The position numbers and the translations under genes were made by a program. Positions 1-12,839 of a DNA stretch of 64,000 nucleotides are shown one piece after another; within the stretch, counting starts at the first letter, position 1, and each line of letters begins with the position of its first letter. The stretch spans positions 7,564,001 through 7,628,000 of the forward strand of contig JANTQA010000026.1 in the NCBI GenBank assembly GCA_027625915.1. The letters are read 5' to 3'. This stretch comes from Anaeramoeba flamelloides (lineage: Eukaryota > Metamonada > Anaeramoebidae). Below the pieces are notes generated by a model that was not told where the DNA came from, ran no database searches, and saw nothing but the letters and a program-made list of their open reading frames with translations.

Positions 1-439
1 GTGTGGCTCTTTGACCCTTTTTGAGATCTCGAGGATTTTTTTTTTTTTTTTTTTTTTTATTCTAAAATAGGTTATTATTTTTCTCAAGAATGGTGCAAAA
101 TCCTTACCCCATCAAATAGAGAGAGTTCAAATCTAATTAAAAAATAGATTAAATCAAATTGAATTTATTATATACTTATTAAAGTGAAAAATTTTTTTAA
201 ATTCGGGAAATTTAACCCTTTGGAAATTTAAAAAAGAAAGAAATATTTTTTTTTTTTGGAATTTAGTTTTTTTTGAAACTTTTTTTTTTTAGGTTGTATT
301 TTTTGTCAATGAGATCCAATGCATTTTTTTTTTTTGCTATTGGAATTTATGCAGCCAAAAGAAGGGTAAATATTTAATCTCTTTTTAGTTTCTAGTCAAT
401 TCTTGGGTATGGAGCAAATCCACAGTAAATAAATAAACC

Positions 440-538
440 TTTAAAAAAAAATTCCAAAAAATTTACCTTAGTTTGAGATTTTTATTGTTACTTAATTTTC
501 GTTGAAAGTTTGTATTTTAAAAGTGGAATTAGCTGTAT
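440..538 (+). repeat. MITE-B, decayed right half
   Basis: This stretch matches the right half of the MITE-B copies at 21998, 22791, 49598 and 58979: a TTTGAGATTTTTATTG-like block, then a GTTGAAAGTTTGTATTTTAA-like block, then an AGCTGTA end. The left half is no longer recognisable. It is more diverged than the other copies, so probably an old insertion. Confidence 0.55.
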
Positions 539-599
539 TAACCAATTTTCGGTCATATTGTGATACATATATCCTCAAAAAAAAAAAAATTACAAATAA

Positions 600-840
600 T
601 GAATTATGTGTTATAATTATTAAAACTTTGTATTTTTTGATGTGTCCGCAAACTTTTCAAAACAAACTAAAAAATTAATCTGGAAAATTCTTTAAAAGAC
701 CGAAATTATAAAAACCAAGAAAAATTTATAAAATTTTGAAAAAGTTTTTATGAAATTATTTTTTTAATGAAGGTGGCTATTCAATTACTGTTTCTCTAAT
801 TTTCTTTCTAAGGCAATTATTTATATATTTTATCTCTAGA
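600..840 (+). repeat. Repeat family U, copy 1
   Basis: This stretch resembles about 58,590-58,860 and about 45,640-45,890. Shared blocks in the same order are a 'TTTTTGATGTGTC.CAAACTTTTCAAAA' type segment and, about 130 bp later, an 'AATTTTCTTTCTAAG' type segment. Function is unknown and no open frame is seen. Borders are approximate. Confidence 0.5.
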
Positions 841-1847
841 GTATCTATTCAAAAAAATTCAATTTATAAACTTTCATTTCAAAGGAAATTCCGTTATTTA
901 TGATCCAAAATGATAATTACATAAGAAGAATTAAAACAATTGATTTTCAGAAAAAAAGGTGAATAATTTCTTTTCGGTCTAAATTCACCTTTGTTGAGAG
1001 TATAAAAATCAAAAAAAAGATGTGTGTTGATACTTTAAATCAAAACCGATTTTTAGATCAAAGTGGTTTAGGTAGATAGACTTACCAAAAGCTAAATAAA
1101 ATTACAAAGGAAAGTGAGGGCAGAGTAAGAAACCCCCAAAAATATCATTTCGCTGTTGGAAAGTAGAAGTGTGGAGAAAAATCACATCTTCAGATGTTTT
1201 CTATTTGATCCACAATACTATAAGAAAAAAAGTTTGAAAAACATACCAAGACAAAAGGGTAAAAAAAAAATTATTTCAGATATTCTAATTATAAGACAAG
1301 TCTTAAAGTATTAAAGTCTATAAATTCGAGCGAATATGCTTTGTAATTTTAAAAGCCAGTTAAAAAAAAAACACAGGTGCTTTACAAGAGTGAAAAAATA
1401 TTAAGTAATTATTAATAACCAAAAGTTATTTTAATTTCCAAAGTTAAATAATAATCAATATTTTTTTCATTCACAATACATTCCCCCACTCCAGATATTA
1501 AAATCTTCACTAATCATTTTTAGACAATAAACCATATTAGTTTTTGATTTTTATTCTAAATCACTGGCCTTAAACCCAATCTAAAAACGTTTGTCTGAAT
1601 TATTGTAAATAGAACCACGGAGAACTATCACAAGGGATCTGGAATAAACGAAAGTTAGAGGATTCTGAAATTCTGTAAATATAAATAACATAACTTGTCA
1701 AGTTATTACTATTTTGGATGAAGTTCGATATTAAGAAAATGTGAATTAGAAGGTAACCCAGAAGATAAACCGATGAATAAAAAAATTAAAAGATTTTAAT
1801 TTCTTTTGGAGAGCACAATTTGTAATTTACATATTGTGATAAAAATT

Positions 1848-2930
1848 TTGTTAATTAAAAAAAAATTGTATCAGTGAAAACCTTTGTTTTTGATTTTTTT
1901 TAATAGCAAATATTGGCACAAATGATTTTCGGATCAAAGTATAATTTAATGAACCAATCTTACATTCAAGAAAAACCAAAGTAACTATCATTTATAATTT
2001 TTAATCAAAATATTATTTCATGCATTTTGATCCTTTGAAATAGCTTTGGAAGGCTAAAAATACAAAAATTGGATTTTAATTGCACACTTGACTAAAAATG
2101 TACATTTTTTTTTTAAGATTATATTCCAAGATCAAGTTAGTGAAAATTTTGGAAGACCAAAAATAAATAATTGTTTTAAATTAAGCTTTGTTATAAGGGG
2201 ATTTTTAGAATTTAAATGGTTTCTAAAATCTTGATATTTTGTTAGATTGAAATTTTGATTGTAAAACATTAACAAAAATCAACCTCTTTCGAAAAAATAA
2301 TTTTTTTGGAAGATTATTTGATTCAATTGGTTAAAAAGGATATTTAAGTTTAACCTTGATAAATTCATAGTGTTAATGGCAATATAAAAAGATCAAAATA
2401 TTCTTTTAGTTTTCAAAAAAAATCACATCTCATGAATTAAAATCATCAAAATTCCCAATTATAAAAGGGAAACTAATAATATAAGCTTCTTTTAGAATTA
2501 AAAATTTGTAAAGTTTCATGATATTTAAAATCTTTTTTTTGAAAGCTGAATGAAAATTTTATTTGGTTTATTTTCCAAAAAATAATGTTGTCGAACTATG
2601 ATAAATACCTTATTGAATTCATAGATTTTAATATTTCTCCATAAATAGTTATCTTATTTTTAAATAAAGTTAACAATAATAATTCAATTTGTGTTATTTT
2701 AAGCCTTCCAAAGCAATTTCAAAGGATCAAAATGCACGAAATAATATTGTGATTAAAAAGTATAATTGATAGTGACTAAGGTTTTTCTTGAATGTAAGAT
2801 TTGTTCATAAAATTGTACCTTGAGCAAGAATCATTTTTACCAATATTTGCTATTTAAAAAAATCAAAAACAAACGTTTTCACTGATACAATTTTTTTTTA
2901 ATGAACAAAAATTTTTTTCAGATTGGTTAT
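1848..2930. repeat. Long imperfect inverted repeat (about 230-bp arms)
   Basis: The left arm (about 1848-2075) and right arm (about 2697-2930) are reverse complements over about 230 bp. Landmark blocks are AATTGTATCAGTGAAAAC and CATTTTGATCCTTTGAAAT on the left, with their complements in mirrored order on the right. The loop is about 620 bp and is not coding. It could be a foldback element or two copies of one repeat in opposite orientation. No target duplication was identified. Confidence 0.65.
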
Positions 2931-3560
2931 CTTCTTTTTTATCTTTTAATTTTTCGTAAATAGGTTTTTGTAAGATGAAAGTTAGAAGGGAACTCCCAGA
3001 TAAAAGCAAAATATAATCACAGGGTTCGTTTAAATCCTGATAAAATCCATTTTCCGAAATTACAATTTAACCTCAAAGTTCAATAAGGTAGCTTTATTTA
3101 ACCACTCAAAACATCATTTCTCATTGAATTTTGAAAGAACCTTTCAGTTTGGACAATGGATAATCAGTTAAATTTGAGGATTAGAAACAAAAACTTTCCG
3201 TTATTATAAGGAAAATAAGTCTTTTAACTGTTTGACTGAAATTTTTAACACTGTTAAAAGTGTTATGATGTGTTTTGAAGAACCTAAATTATTATGGTTC
3301 TGATTTTCCGTTTTGGGTTTCGGATTTAACAGTTCTTTCAAATTCATGGGTTTTACTTTTTATACAAAAGCAAAATTTAAATTTTTTTCAATTTTTTTTT
3401 AAAAATTAACTTAATTTCATAAACTGAAAATTTTGTTGTGTTACCCAGAACAGAGTTCACGATTAAAAAATTAAGCAAAACTGTCGAACTATTTTTGAAA
3501 GATAATTTTTTTTTTGACATTTAAAAACAAAAAACTGAATTTAATTTCAAGGGTTATGAA

Positions 3561-3857
3561 CTATTTCTTTGAATGAACTTTTAAATTCTTTGTTTCTAAA
3601 TCAAAAAAATCTAATTGTTCATTAACCTGAAAAAAAAAAAAAAGTGATGATAAGATCTTTTTCTTTAGGATTTGAAAAATAAAATCAATATTTGATATTT
3701 CTTTATCTTGTTCAAATAAGTTGTGCATCTCAATTTCATTGATTTTATTCTCCCAAATATTTTGTTGTTCATAAAAGATAAATCCAAAAGCTAAAAAATA
3801 ATCATCAAAAATACAAAAGACTTTAAAAAAGATCTGAAACTGCAAACACAAGCTCAT
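3561..3857 (-). CDS. Possible small hypothetical protein (98 aa)
   Basis: An uninterrupted ATG-to-TAG frame of 98 codons that reads more like coding sequence than its surroundings. It has F/I/Y-rich N-terminal residues followed by a mixed charged stretch, and a run of T then CAG inside that could be a 3' splice site. It lies head-to-head with the Ca2+ ATPase, about 320 bp from its start. I recognise no family. In sequence this AT-rich a frame of this size could be chance, so it is a weak call. Confidence 0.25.
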   Translation of the reverse strand: MSLCLQFQIFFKVFCIFDDYFLAFGFIFYEQQNIWENKINEIEMHNLFEQDKEISNIDFIFQILKKKILSSLFFFFQVNEQLDFFDLETKNLKVHSKK

Positions 3858-4179
3858 TTAAATTTGTCAAAAGTAAAAGTGGAAAGCATCAAATACACAA
3901 TTTTAGAAATTTGTAATCAACATTTAAAAAGTGAAAATTTATTCCTAAATAAGGCTTTAAATCAATTTAAACTTGAAAAAAATCAACCTTAATGGAACTT
4001 TAAAGGTATTTAATTTACATCATCACATCTAGATTATTACAAATGTAAAAATTTTTACAAAAAAATATTTATTTCTTTTTTTAATTACTTTAATTAAAAC
4101 TCTTTACTTTTATAACTCTTTTTTTTTTTTTTTTTTTTTCTTGAATATAATCAGCAATTAGCTCTCAACCATTTCGTTT
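3858..4179 (+). other. Upstream region of the Ca2+ ATPase
   Basis: AT-rich leader that ends in a T run at about 4121-4139, just before the ATPase start codon. It probably contains the promoter and 5' UTR. No specific element can be named from sequence alone. Confidence 0.4.
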
Positions 4180-7100
4180 ATGCAAATGAAGAACCAAAAT
4201 AATATACTTGGAGACAAAAATCTCAATGTCCAAAAAAAGTTGGATGAATTACAAACAAAATACAAGACAACCCCCGAATTATTAGGTGACCTGTGTAGTC
4301 AAAACGATCCCACAAACCCAGAAAAATTGGAGAAAATCGGAGGCTCAAAAGGCATTGCAAAAACTGTCCAAACAAATTTGCAAAATGGCTTACCTCAAAA
4401 AGATCTCAAAAATAATCTTGACGAGAGAAAATTATACTTTGGAGAAAACAAATTTAAGGAACCCGAATTTAAAGGCTTTTGGGTACTATTCAAAGACACT
4501 TTTGACGATCCTACACTGAAAATTTTGATTGTTTCTGCAATTGTTTCCTTAATCTTGGGCGTCACTGTCGAAGATCCCAAGACAGGCTGGATTGAAGGTA
4601 CCGCAATCCTAATTGCTGTTTTAATTGTGTCCTTTGTTACCGCAATCAATGACTACCAAAAAGAGATGCAATTCAGAGAACTTAACAAAATCAAGGATAA
4701 TATTACATGCACGGTAACGTATTTTGAAAAATATTTCTGCTTTTTCTTTTTTACACTCAAATTGGAAACTTGCTTTTTTTTGAGAGTTGTTTTTTTTTTT
4801 TTTTTTTGAAAAATTTAAGCGAACAAAAGTGTTTGCCATTGAGAAATTCAACTTATTATAAGGATATGGCAAATGTAGAATCACACTGAAAACTTTTGAA
4901 AATGTAGATTAAGAAATTAAAATCTTCATAACTCTGACAAACCCCAAAAGTAATCTTGCCATTTTGAAAAAAGTTTAGAGAAATCAAGAATTTTTGAAAA
5001 GTTTGGACAAATTAACACTTTTTCAAAACAGTTCTCTGTTTAATTGATTTTTCAAACAATATTATTCGTTAGACAATAAATCAAAAAAAAATTTAGTTTC
5101 TTGTTCTGATGAACAAAAAACATTATTACAAAAAGAAATCATTTCAATCACGGTTCTTTCGAAAAAGAATAATTTAGTCCCACTTATTAATATTCAAATT
5201 AAACTTGTGGAATAATTTTTTGAATTATTTATTTACATAAAACTGTTTAATTGAAAAAAAAAAATGTAAAAAACTTGTTGCTCGATTTCCATTTTTCTAA
5301 TTCTTGAGAACTCTTCTTTTGAAACATTTCATTTCAAAGAACCTTTCCAAAGATCAACTAACTTTACAAACCTTTTTTACTTTTAAACCACAAAATGATT
5401 TATTTAAAGCCATGTAAAAATTTTTTAAAAAAGGCGAATCGAAATAAAAAATATATTGAATTTTTCTTTATTTATCAAAAAAGATTAGATTTTTTTTTTT
5501 TCAAATGTTTTTTTTATTTCTTTGAAATCTTTGAGGAAACAAAAATTTTAATTTCTTATCCCCCAAAATTACTCAATTAAAAATTAATTCATTTTCTGAA
5601 AAAATTTATAGGTTATTAGAGAAAAATTAAATGGAAACTCTGAAGCTGAGGGAGAAAAGCTAGCAATCTCGATCCACGATATAGTTGTTGGTGATATAAT
5701 CTATTTACAAACTGGATCGAAAGTACCTGCCGATGGAATTTTATTTTATGCAAGCGAACTTAAAACTAATGAATCTTCTATGACTGGCGAAAACGATGAA
5801 GTAAGGAAAACCCCTGATGAGGACTGTTGGGTGATGTCTGGCACAGAAGTTACCCAAGGAGAAGGTAAATATATTGTCACAGCAGTAGGCAAACATTCCC
5901 AATGGGGAAAAATTATGGAAAAGGCTAAAGGCAAAGAAGATATAAACACACCACTCCAAGACAAACTCGAAGTAATGGCTGACCAAATTGGAAAACTTGG
6001 GTTATATTCCGCAATATTAACTGTTTTGGTTCTTTTAATCAAATGGGGCTTTAAACTTTGTAAACTATTATTTTACTTTTTTGATTTCTTTTCAAAAATC
6101 ATAATTTAATTTTCAAAAATCATTGTTCAATTTATTAATTTCCAAAAAATCTATCAATCTCTCTTTTATTATTATATAACCTAATATCTCTTGATGGTAA
6201 ATAGATGGAAGAATTAATGAAGGACAAAATTTTGAATTCCATGATTTAGTCGAAATAACCGATGCAATTATTATTGGAATTACTATTGTTGTTGTAGCTG
6301 TTCCAGAAGGTTTACCCTTGGCCGTTACCATTTCATTAGCTTATTCTATGAAAAAAATGATGCAAGATAATAATCTTGTCCGTAAATTAGAATCATGTGA
6401 AACCATGGGTAATGTAACAACTATTTGTTCAGACAAAACAGGAACTTTAACAAAAAACGAAATGAATGTCGTTGAAGGGTATTTCTTTGGAAAAAAATAT
6501 GATACCCAACCAAATAAAAAAAATTTAAATCCCACGCATTATCAAATTTTAATAAAAAATATTGCCTTGAATTCAAAAGCCTATTTGCATTACGACGAAT
6601 CAAACCAAAAAAATAAAATCATTGGTTCTCAAACAGAAGGCGCCTTACTCCTTTTACTCAAAGATCAATGGAACGAAGATTTTGAATCAATTCGAAAAAA
6701 ACATGAAAATGAAGATTCCTTTGTCAAATTAATTTCATTTTCTTCCAAAAGAAAAAGAATGTCAACTATAATTAAAGAGGACAATGACAATTATTTAGTT
6801 TTTTGCAATGGTGCCTCTGAAATTATTTTAGATAAATGTTCGCATTATATCAATGATGATCAAGAAACAATTTTAGACACTCAAACACAGGAAGAATTCT
6901 TTAAAGGGATTAATAAAATGGCTTCAAGCGGTTTAAGAACGCTTTGTCTTGCCTACAGAAGAGTAGATTCAAATACATGTGATGAAAAATGGTTGGAAAA
7001 TATTGATGGAATTGAAAAAGATCTTACGCTTTTATCAATTGTCGGAATTAAGGATCCAGTTAGAGAAGAAGTACCTCATGGTAATATATCATAATTTTTA

Positions 7101-8513
7101 TATAATTTATATTCAATACATTTTTTTTTTATTTTTTAATATCAATTTTTATTTTTTTTTTTTTTTGGAAACAATAATCTTAATATTTTTTTTTTTTTCT
7201 AATTAATTAAATTACAATTTTAATTCTATTATTAATAGCTGTAAAAGAATCCCAAAATGCAGGTGTAACAGTAAGAATGGTTACAGGCGATAATATTGAA
7301 ACTGCTAAACATATTGCCAAAGAATGTGGGATTTTAAAAGAAGATGGTGTTGCAATTGAAGGATTTAAATTCCGAAATATGACTGTTGAAGAAAAAAAAA
7401 AAATTATACCAAACCTTCAAGTTTTAGCCCGTTCATCTCCACAAGACAAATACGATTTAGTCACCCTTTTAAAGGAAATGGGCGAGGTCGTAAGTGTAAC
7501 TGGTGATGGCACTAACGATGCCCCCGCCTTAAAACAAGCACACGTTGGATTATCAATGGGCATTGCTGGAACTGATGTTGCTAAAGAAGCTTCAGATATT
7601 GTAATTTTAGATGACAATTTTAAATCCATAGTTTTGGCCAGTAAGCTTTTTTATTTTTATTTGATTTTTTTTTTTATTTATTCATTTTTATCCTATTTTT
7701 TTTATCTTTTTAGGTATTTCTTTTTTCAATCGCTCTCAAAATATCAAAATTCAAAACACCCCAAAACTAATAAATAATTTTTTATTTACTTTTTCCATAA
7801 TATGGAATTTTTTAAAAAATCTCTTACATTTAAATTAATCTAATATAGTTACATGGGGAAGATCTGTTTATGATAATATTAGAAAATTTTTACAATTTCA
7901 ACTCACTGTGAATGTAGTCGCCCTGATCACAAGCTTTTTAGCAGCCGTATCTGGACAAGGAATTCCATTAAAGGCAGTCCAATTACTTTGGGTAAACTTG
8001 ATTATGGATACCCTTGCCGCCCTTGCACTTGGCACAGAACCACCAACAAAGGATTTACTCAAGCGAGCGCCTTATAAAAAATCATCCTCTCTTCTTAATG
8101 GTATTATGAAGAGAAATATCGCTGCGCAATCTGTTTTCCAACTTATCGTCCTTTTAGTCATCTTACAATTTGGAGGCAAATTCTTTGGCCTCAATCCTTT
8201 AGATACTGAAGACAAATTACATTTGGATTGTATTGTGTTCAATACCTTTGTATTAATGCAAGTATTCAACGAAATTAATTGTAGAAAAATCAATGACGAA
8301 CCAAATATTTTCAAAGGAATCTTTAATAATTGGATATTTTGTGGAATTTGGATTGGAATCATTCTAATCCAAGTGATAGTTGTCGAATTTGGCGGTTCCT
8401 TCTTCTCAACTGTCCATTTAAATGCATTTGAATGGGGGGTTTCAACCTTTTTAGGATTATTATCAATCCCTTTAGGGTTTTTTTTTAGACTAATTCCTGC
8501 AAAAAGTGATTAA
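4180..8513 (+). CDS. PMCA: Plasma-membrane-type Ca2+-transporting P-type ATPase (P2B)
   Basis: This is an ATP-driven Ca2+ export pump of the P2B family. Five exons join in frame: 4180-4713, 5612-6059, 6205-7080, 7239-7640 and 7849-8513, giving 974 aa. Visible parts in order are M1/M2 (about residues 105-155), the actuator loop with [10 protein letters not shown]3/M4 ending in PEGLPLAVT (about 361), the phosphorylation motif [11 protein letters not shown] (about 404), the hinge [16 protein letters not shown] (about 707), then the M5-M10 block with [21 protein letters not shown]. Every intron is GT-AG. The first intron is 898 bp and the others 145-208 bp. The start is the first ATG of a frame with a typical PMCA N-terminus. 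The protein stops soon after M10, so the long calmodulin-binding tail of animal PMCAs is absent. Target membrane (plasma or contractile-vacuole type) cannot be decided here. Confidence 0.95.
4714..5611 (+). other. Long first intron of the Ca2+ ATPase
   Basis: A GT-AG intron of 898 bp (GTAACG ... TTTATAG), four to six times longer than the other introns of the gene. It joins the codon-complete exon 1 (phase 0) to exon 2. It is AT-rich with homopolymer runs. A 61-codon frame at 5395-5580 inside it looks like chance. No repeat family was recognised in it. Confidence 0.8.
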
Positions 8514-9360
8514 TAATATAATTATTTTTAAATCCAACCTTTTCTTTTGCTACCAATATGATTTACTTGACAATACCTATAGATCTCTCATTATACATTT
8601 TTTTTTTTTCGATAAAATTTTTAGATTCGGAATTAAAATGTTTTTTTTTTATTTATTTTTTTTTATTAAAATAATTTTCTTTTTTAATTAAGATTATGGT
8701 TGGTAATTAACTAAAATAATAAATTATATTATATTTTTTTTTTTTATTTTAATATTTTATTTGTCAATTCAACCTTAACAAGATCCATTTTTAATATCAT
8801 TATATGAGTTTTACATCTAAATATGACAAATTCGTGAATATTGTTACATTCCCATTAAAAACTTTATTTTTTTAATCTAAATACACATTTTTTGGTACAT
8901 AAGAACTTTTTTGAGGAAGTCATTTTTTTTGGGAATATTCATTTTTTTTCTAAAAATTCTTTTTTGCAAATTCCTTTTTTTTTGAGTGGAAAAGTTGAGG
9001 TTTTCATTGAATGGTACTGTTTTTCAAGAATAAAAAAGATCTAATAATTGTGTTTGTTGGAATAATACTCTATTAATTTTACTGAATTTTTGTTTATGAT
9101 CGGGAATTAAAAAAATAAAATTTTCTTTCGAAATAAAAATAACAGAAATCATTTCAAAATATTAATTGTATCTTTATTTTAACCGTTTAATAGTAATAAA
9201 ATTGAGGATATGTAAAAATATTTTTTAGAAAAATACTTGGAATTCTAAATATAAATCAAAATAAATAAATTAATAACCAATTGAGAAAAATCTATTGAAA
9301 TTCAATGAGAGAAGATTTTTTTTTAAAAAAAAAGTGTTTTACCCTCAAAAGTTAAATTCT
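8514..9360. other. 3' flank of the Ca2+ ATPase, nothing recognised
   Basis: AT-rich sequence with T-rich tracts after the TAA stop. No gene, RNA or repeat was recognised. Confidence 0.6.
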
Positions 9361-9378
9361 TAAGAAGAAAGAGAAATT

Positions 9379-9770
9379 TATGTTTGATCTTGGTGATCGA
9401 TTTTTTAAAAAAACATTCATTTTTAGTGATAGATTTCACCAAAATGTAAAATTAGGAAAAGAAGAAGCCCAAAAAGAAGATAAAATGGGTTAATCAACAA
9501 CCATTCTTTGTTTGTGGTTATTTGGCTCTGCTATTGAAAAGGATTTTAAAATTGAAATTTCTTCTTTTAGTGTTATAGAGACTGTTGAAAATTATTTAGG
9601 TAATTTCAAACTAATTTAGAATTTATATGAGAAAAATTGTACATGAAGTAATTTATTTACATAATGACATTATGGTTATGATGAATTGAGAAATGATGAT
9701 TTACCTCAATTTATTATTTGAATCGATGATAAGTTCTGAAAAAATTGCTCATGTAATCAAAATAATACAC
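9379..9770 (+). pseudogene. Possible decayed coding stretch
   Basis: One frame beginning with an ATG at about 9379 encodes 37 residues ending in a lysine/glutamate-rich block (contains KLGKEEAQKEDKMG). After a stop it keeps a protein-like composition through several more stops (segments such as ETVENYLGNFKL and YGYDELRNDDLPQF) to about 9750. At least six stops are in frame, so it is not translatable as it stands. The first block faintly recalls the start of BAR domains, but I would not rely on that. Alternatively it is chance composition. Confidence 0.3.
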
Positions 9771-11849
9771 AGTATTTTTTTTTTGTAAATTATTAATATA
9801 TATATATATATATATTATTTTTCTAAAAATAATTGTTTTAAAAGTCAGTTTGATGTTATTCAAAAGATATTAAATTATAACAGAATCTTCAATAAAAACC
9901 CAATTAATATAACAACATTGAAATTCTAAAAAAATCATAAGTAATTTTTAAAAAAATATTTATTAACAAATTATTAGAGTGGTTCCAAGAGTACTATAAA
10001 AATTTTTAATCAAACAAATTTCAAAGAATAATACCACAAAGCCTTAACAAGAATGTATATTTATTTTTTCACAAAATAATTATATTTTTAATCAAATATT
10101 TTGATTATACTTCATTCTAAACTTTTGGGTGAAAAGGCCTTTATGTTTAAAAAAGGATCATATATTATACAAAATTAAGCAGCAAAAATTACTTTTTTTT
10201 GGCATAATTAACTCATGTAATATACTATCTTTTCACAAAAAGATATTTATTCAAAAAATAATATATACTTAAACAAAAAATTCTTAATAGTATAATCCAG
10301 AATTTTATAGGAAAAGGTTTATTATTTAATAAACAAATAACAAAATTAACCCTTTTCAATATATTTTAACATTCATTTTATTTCTGATATTATTTTTATT
10401 TAACAACTCGGGGGATATCCAGTTTTAATAATATTATAACCCCCTTTCACTTGTTATTTTTTTTCGTACATTTTTAGACAATCTGAAATCAAAAATAAAA
10501 TGTAGAATAATATTATAACTTGGGATATTTTTTTTAAATTATTTTAAGGAGATGGATTCTGTAGCGTTTAACAGTTTGAAAATTTGAGTGAATCTTATTA
10601 AGACACTATATACTTTTCAAAAATTGGGACTCACCTGAAATAACAAATTGAAAAAAAAAAAAAAAGTTATCCTAGAGTATTGAAGAACAACAGATAATTA
10701 AATCTGATTTCTAATTCATTTATAAGTCACATATAAATATATAAAAAAATGATATTTTCAAAAATTATAAAAAATAAAAAACTAAAAACTAAAAAAAAGT
10801 CAGTCACAATGTTTGAAATGTGAATCACAAATTGTTTATTACTGAACTTTCACTAAAAAAAATTTAACAAGTAGATATTTTTCATTTAATTAAATTCAAA
10901 TTAATGATATTATATAGTCTCAATTAGCTTTATGATTAATTGTCTTTTCGGTGATCTTTTTTTTCTACTTGATTTCTGCAAAAAAAAAGTAAGAAAAAAA
11001 AAAAAAAAATACAGTAAAAAAAAAATATTTCAAAAAAAGAAAAATAAAACCAAGAAAAAAAACAAAAGAAAACCAAAAATTTGAAAAAACAAAAAAAAAA
11101 TTCATGAAATTAGAAAAAATGATTCTGATTCAAACAATATTTTTGATTTTTTGAAAATAATATCAGAGTTAAGCCTCAAAACAACTTCAATTAGCATAAT
11201 AAATTGTACCAAAATTTTTAAAAAATAGTTTAAATTTATTTTTATTCTAAACATTTTGAATGTTTTCTGGTAGAAATATTGGAAAATTTATATTATTATC
11301 TCACAGAAAGATTAAATTCTACCACATGAGCATAACAAAATAAAGGCATCTAAAAAAATTGAAAAATAAGAGACGGTTAGTCTAAAGTTAAAAAAAAATA
11401 TAAATATGTTTTTATTTTATCTTATAAAATAGATTGTTACTATTTAAATTTTTTTAATTATTATTATATATATAAGATTGATTTCAAATAAAATTCAAGA
11501 AATTTATTCAAAAAAAAAAGAACATTAGTCAACTACCCAGTTAATCATTACATATTGTGATTTTATTTATTAATTATGGGAATTGTCAGTTTCTTGTGCT
11601 TGTTCCTTTTTAAGAAAAAAGTATTTTTACTTATCACTTAACAAAAAATAAAAGAAATATAACAATTAAAAAAAAAAAACACAGATACCCAAGGTCCACG
11701 TAGTTCCATCAAATACGATATTCTTTTTAATTTTTTATTTTTATTTTTTATAATTTTGGTGTGTGTAGGATAATATTATTTTCTTATTAAAGAAGTAGTA
11801 TTTTTTTAAAAATAAAACAAAATTTGTCAAGATCTTGGAATTTCTTTTT
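9771..11849. other. Spacer, nothing recognised
   Basis: Very AT-rich sequence with many homopolymer runs and a short (TA)n tract at about 9799-9817. No open frame of note and no repeat partner elsewhere in the window was found by eye. Confidence 0.55.
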
Positions 11850-12030
11850 TTTTGTTATTTGTGTTCGTACTTATGAAATGGGTGAGTTATTATCATCTTA
11901 ACAATTTATTCATTTGAGTCTCTTTTGTGAATTACAAAATTCACATATTTCGAATATAATACTCAAAAAAAGTAACATATTATTTTTATTATCAATTAAT
12001 TAATTCTTGAAAATTATAAAACACATTTTT
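11850..12030 (+). repeat. Repeat family R, fragment
   Basis: This resembles the reverse complement of about 53,640-53,760 and of about 20,570-20,690. Shared blocks are a TATGAAATGG.TGAGTTAT type segment, AACAATTTATT and AAATTCACAT. It is the opposite orientation to the two longer copies. Borders are approximate. Confidence 0.5.
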
Positions 12031-12839
12031 CGTTTAACGTTGTTAAGTATTGATTTCAAAAGAAAATTTAATATTTTGATATCCATTTATATTATTAATA
12101 TTTCAATCCAAATATCAGCTAATAAAACTTATTGATGTATAATTGATTTAATAAATGGATATTTGTTTTAAGTTTTACAAAATTTTATCAATGTCATTGA
12201 GATGTATTATGTAAAATTTTTTTTTCTTCTTTAATGTTTTGAAAAAGTTCTCTTCTGATTTTCTAAAAATGAAAAAAAAATAAATTTTTTTTTTACAGAT
12301 TGTTTAGTCTTATTACAAGAAACCTTATAACAATTTAAATCATTTTTGTCATAAAAAAATTGATTTTGAATTTTGAGGATAAAATTACTTAATTCTCTAA
12401 TATCTCTTATCAAAATTTAATTTTGTATAAATTGAATTTTATCTTCAAACAAGTACACAATTTCTTAGTAAAATAAATAATGACTCTAAAAAGTTTAATG
12501 ATGATAGCTATCATTCTGAAAATCAAAAAAAAAAAAAATAGAATTAAATATCAATTGGTCAAATAAATCAATTATTTGGTTAACCCAAAGAATTTTCTTG
12601 ACAAAAAAATAAAATCTTTTGATTAATATTACTGGAGGCAAAAACAATTTTCAGTAGTATTATACAATAAACAGGGTAAAAATGTTTTATAATGTGAGAA
12701 ATAAAATTAATGTAAATGTTTTCTTTTTCCGAAAAAATGTAAAAAAAAAAATGATCTCACAAAAAATATTCTTTTTTGTGTTTCTAAGTCAATCAGAATT
12801 TTTAGACCCTTAGTATCTACAAAATTTTTAAGTAGATAA

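Larger units (their letters stand above)
1..3560. other. Spacer, AT-rich, repeat-bearing
   Basis: No convincing gene is seen. The stretch is extremely A/T-rich with homopolymer runs. It holds a decayed MITE-B half (about 440-538), a copy of repeat family U (about 600-840) and a long inverted repeat (about 1848-2930), each listed separately. All three frames on both strands are broken by frequent stops. Confidence 0.7.

Noticed and set aside
5395-5580. 61-codon frame inside the first PMCA intron
   Set aside because: F/K-rich composition typical of AT-rich non-coding sequence; it lies inside a clear GT-AG intron.
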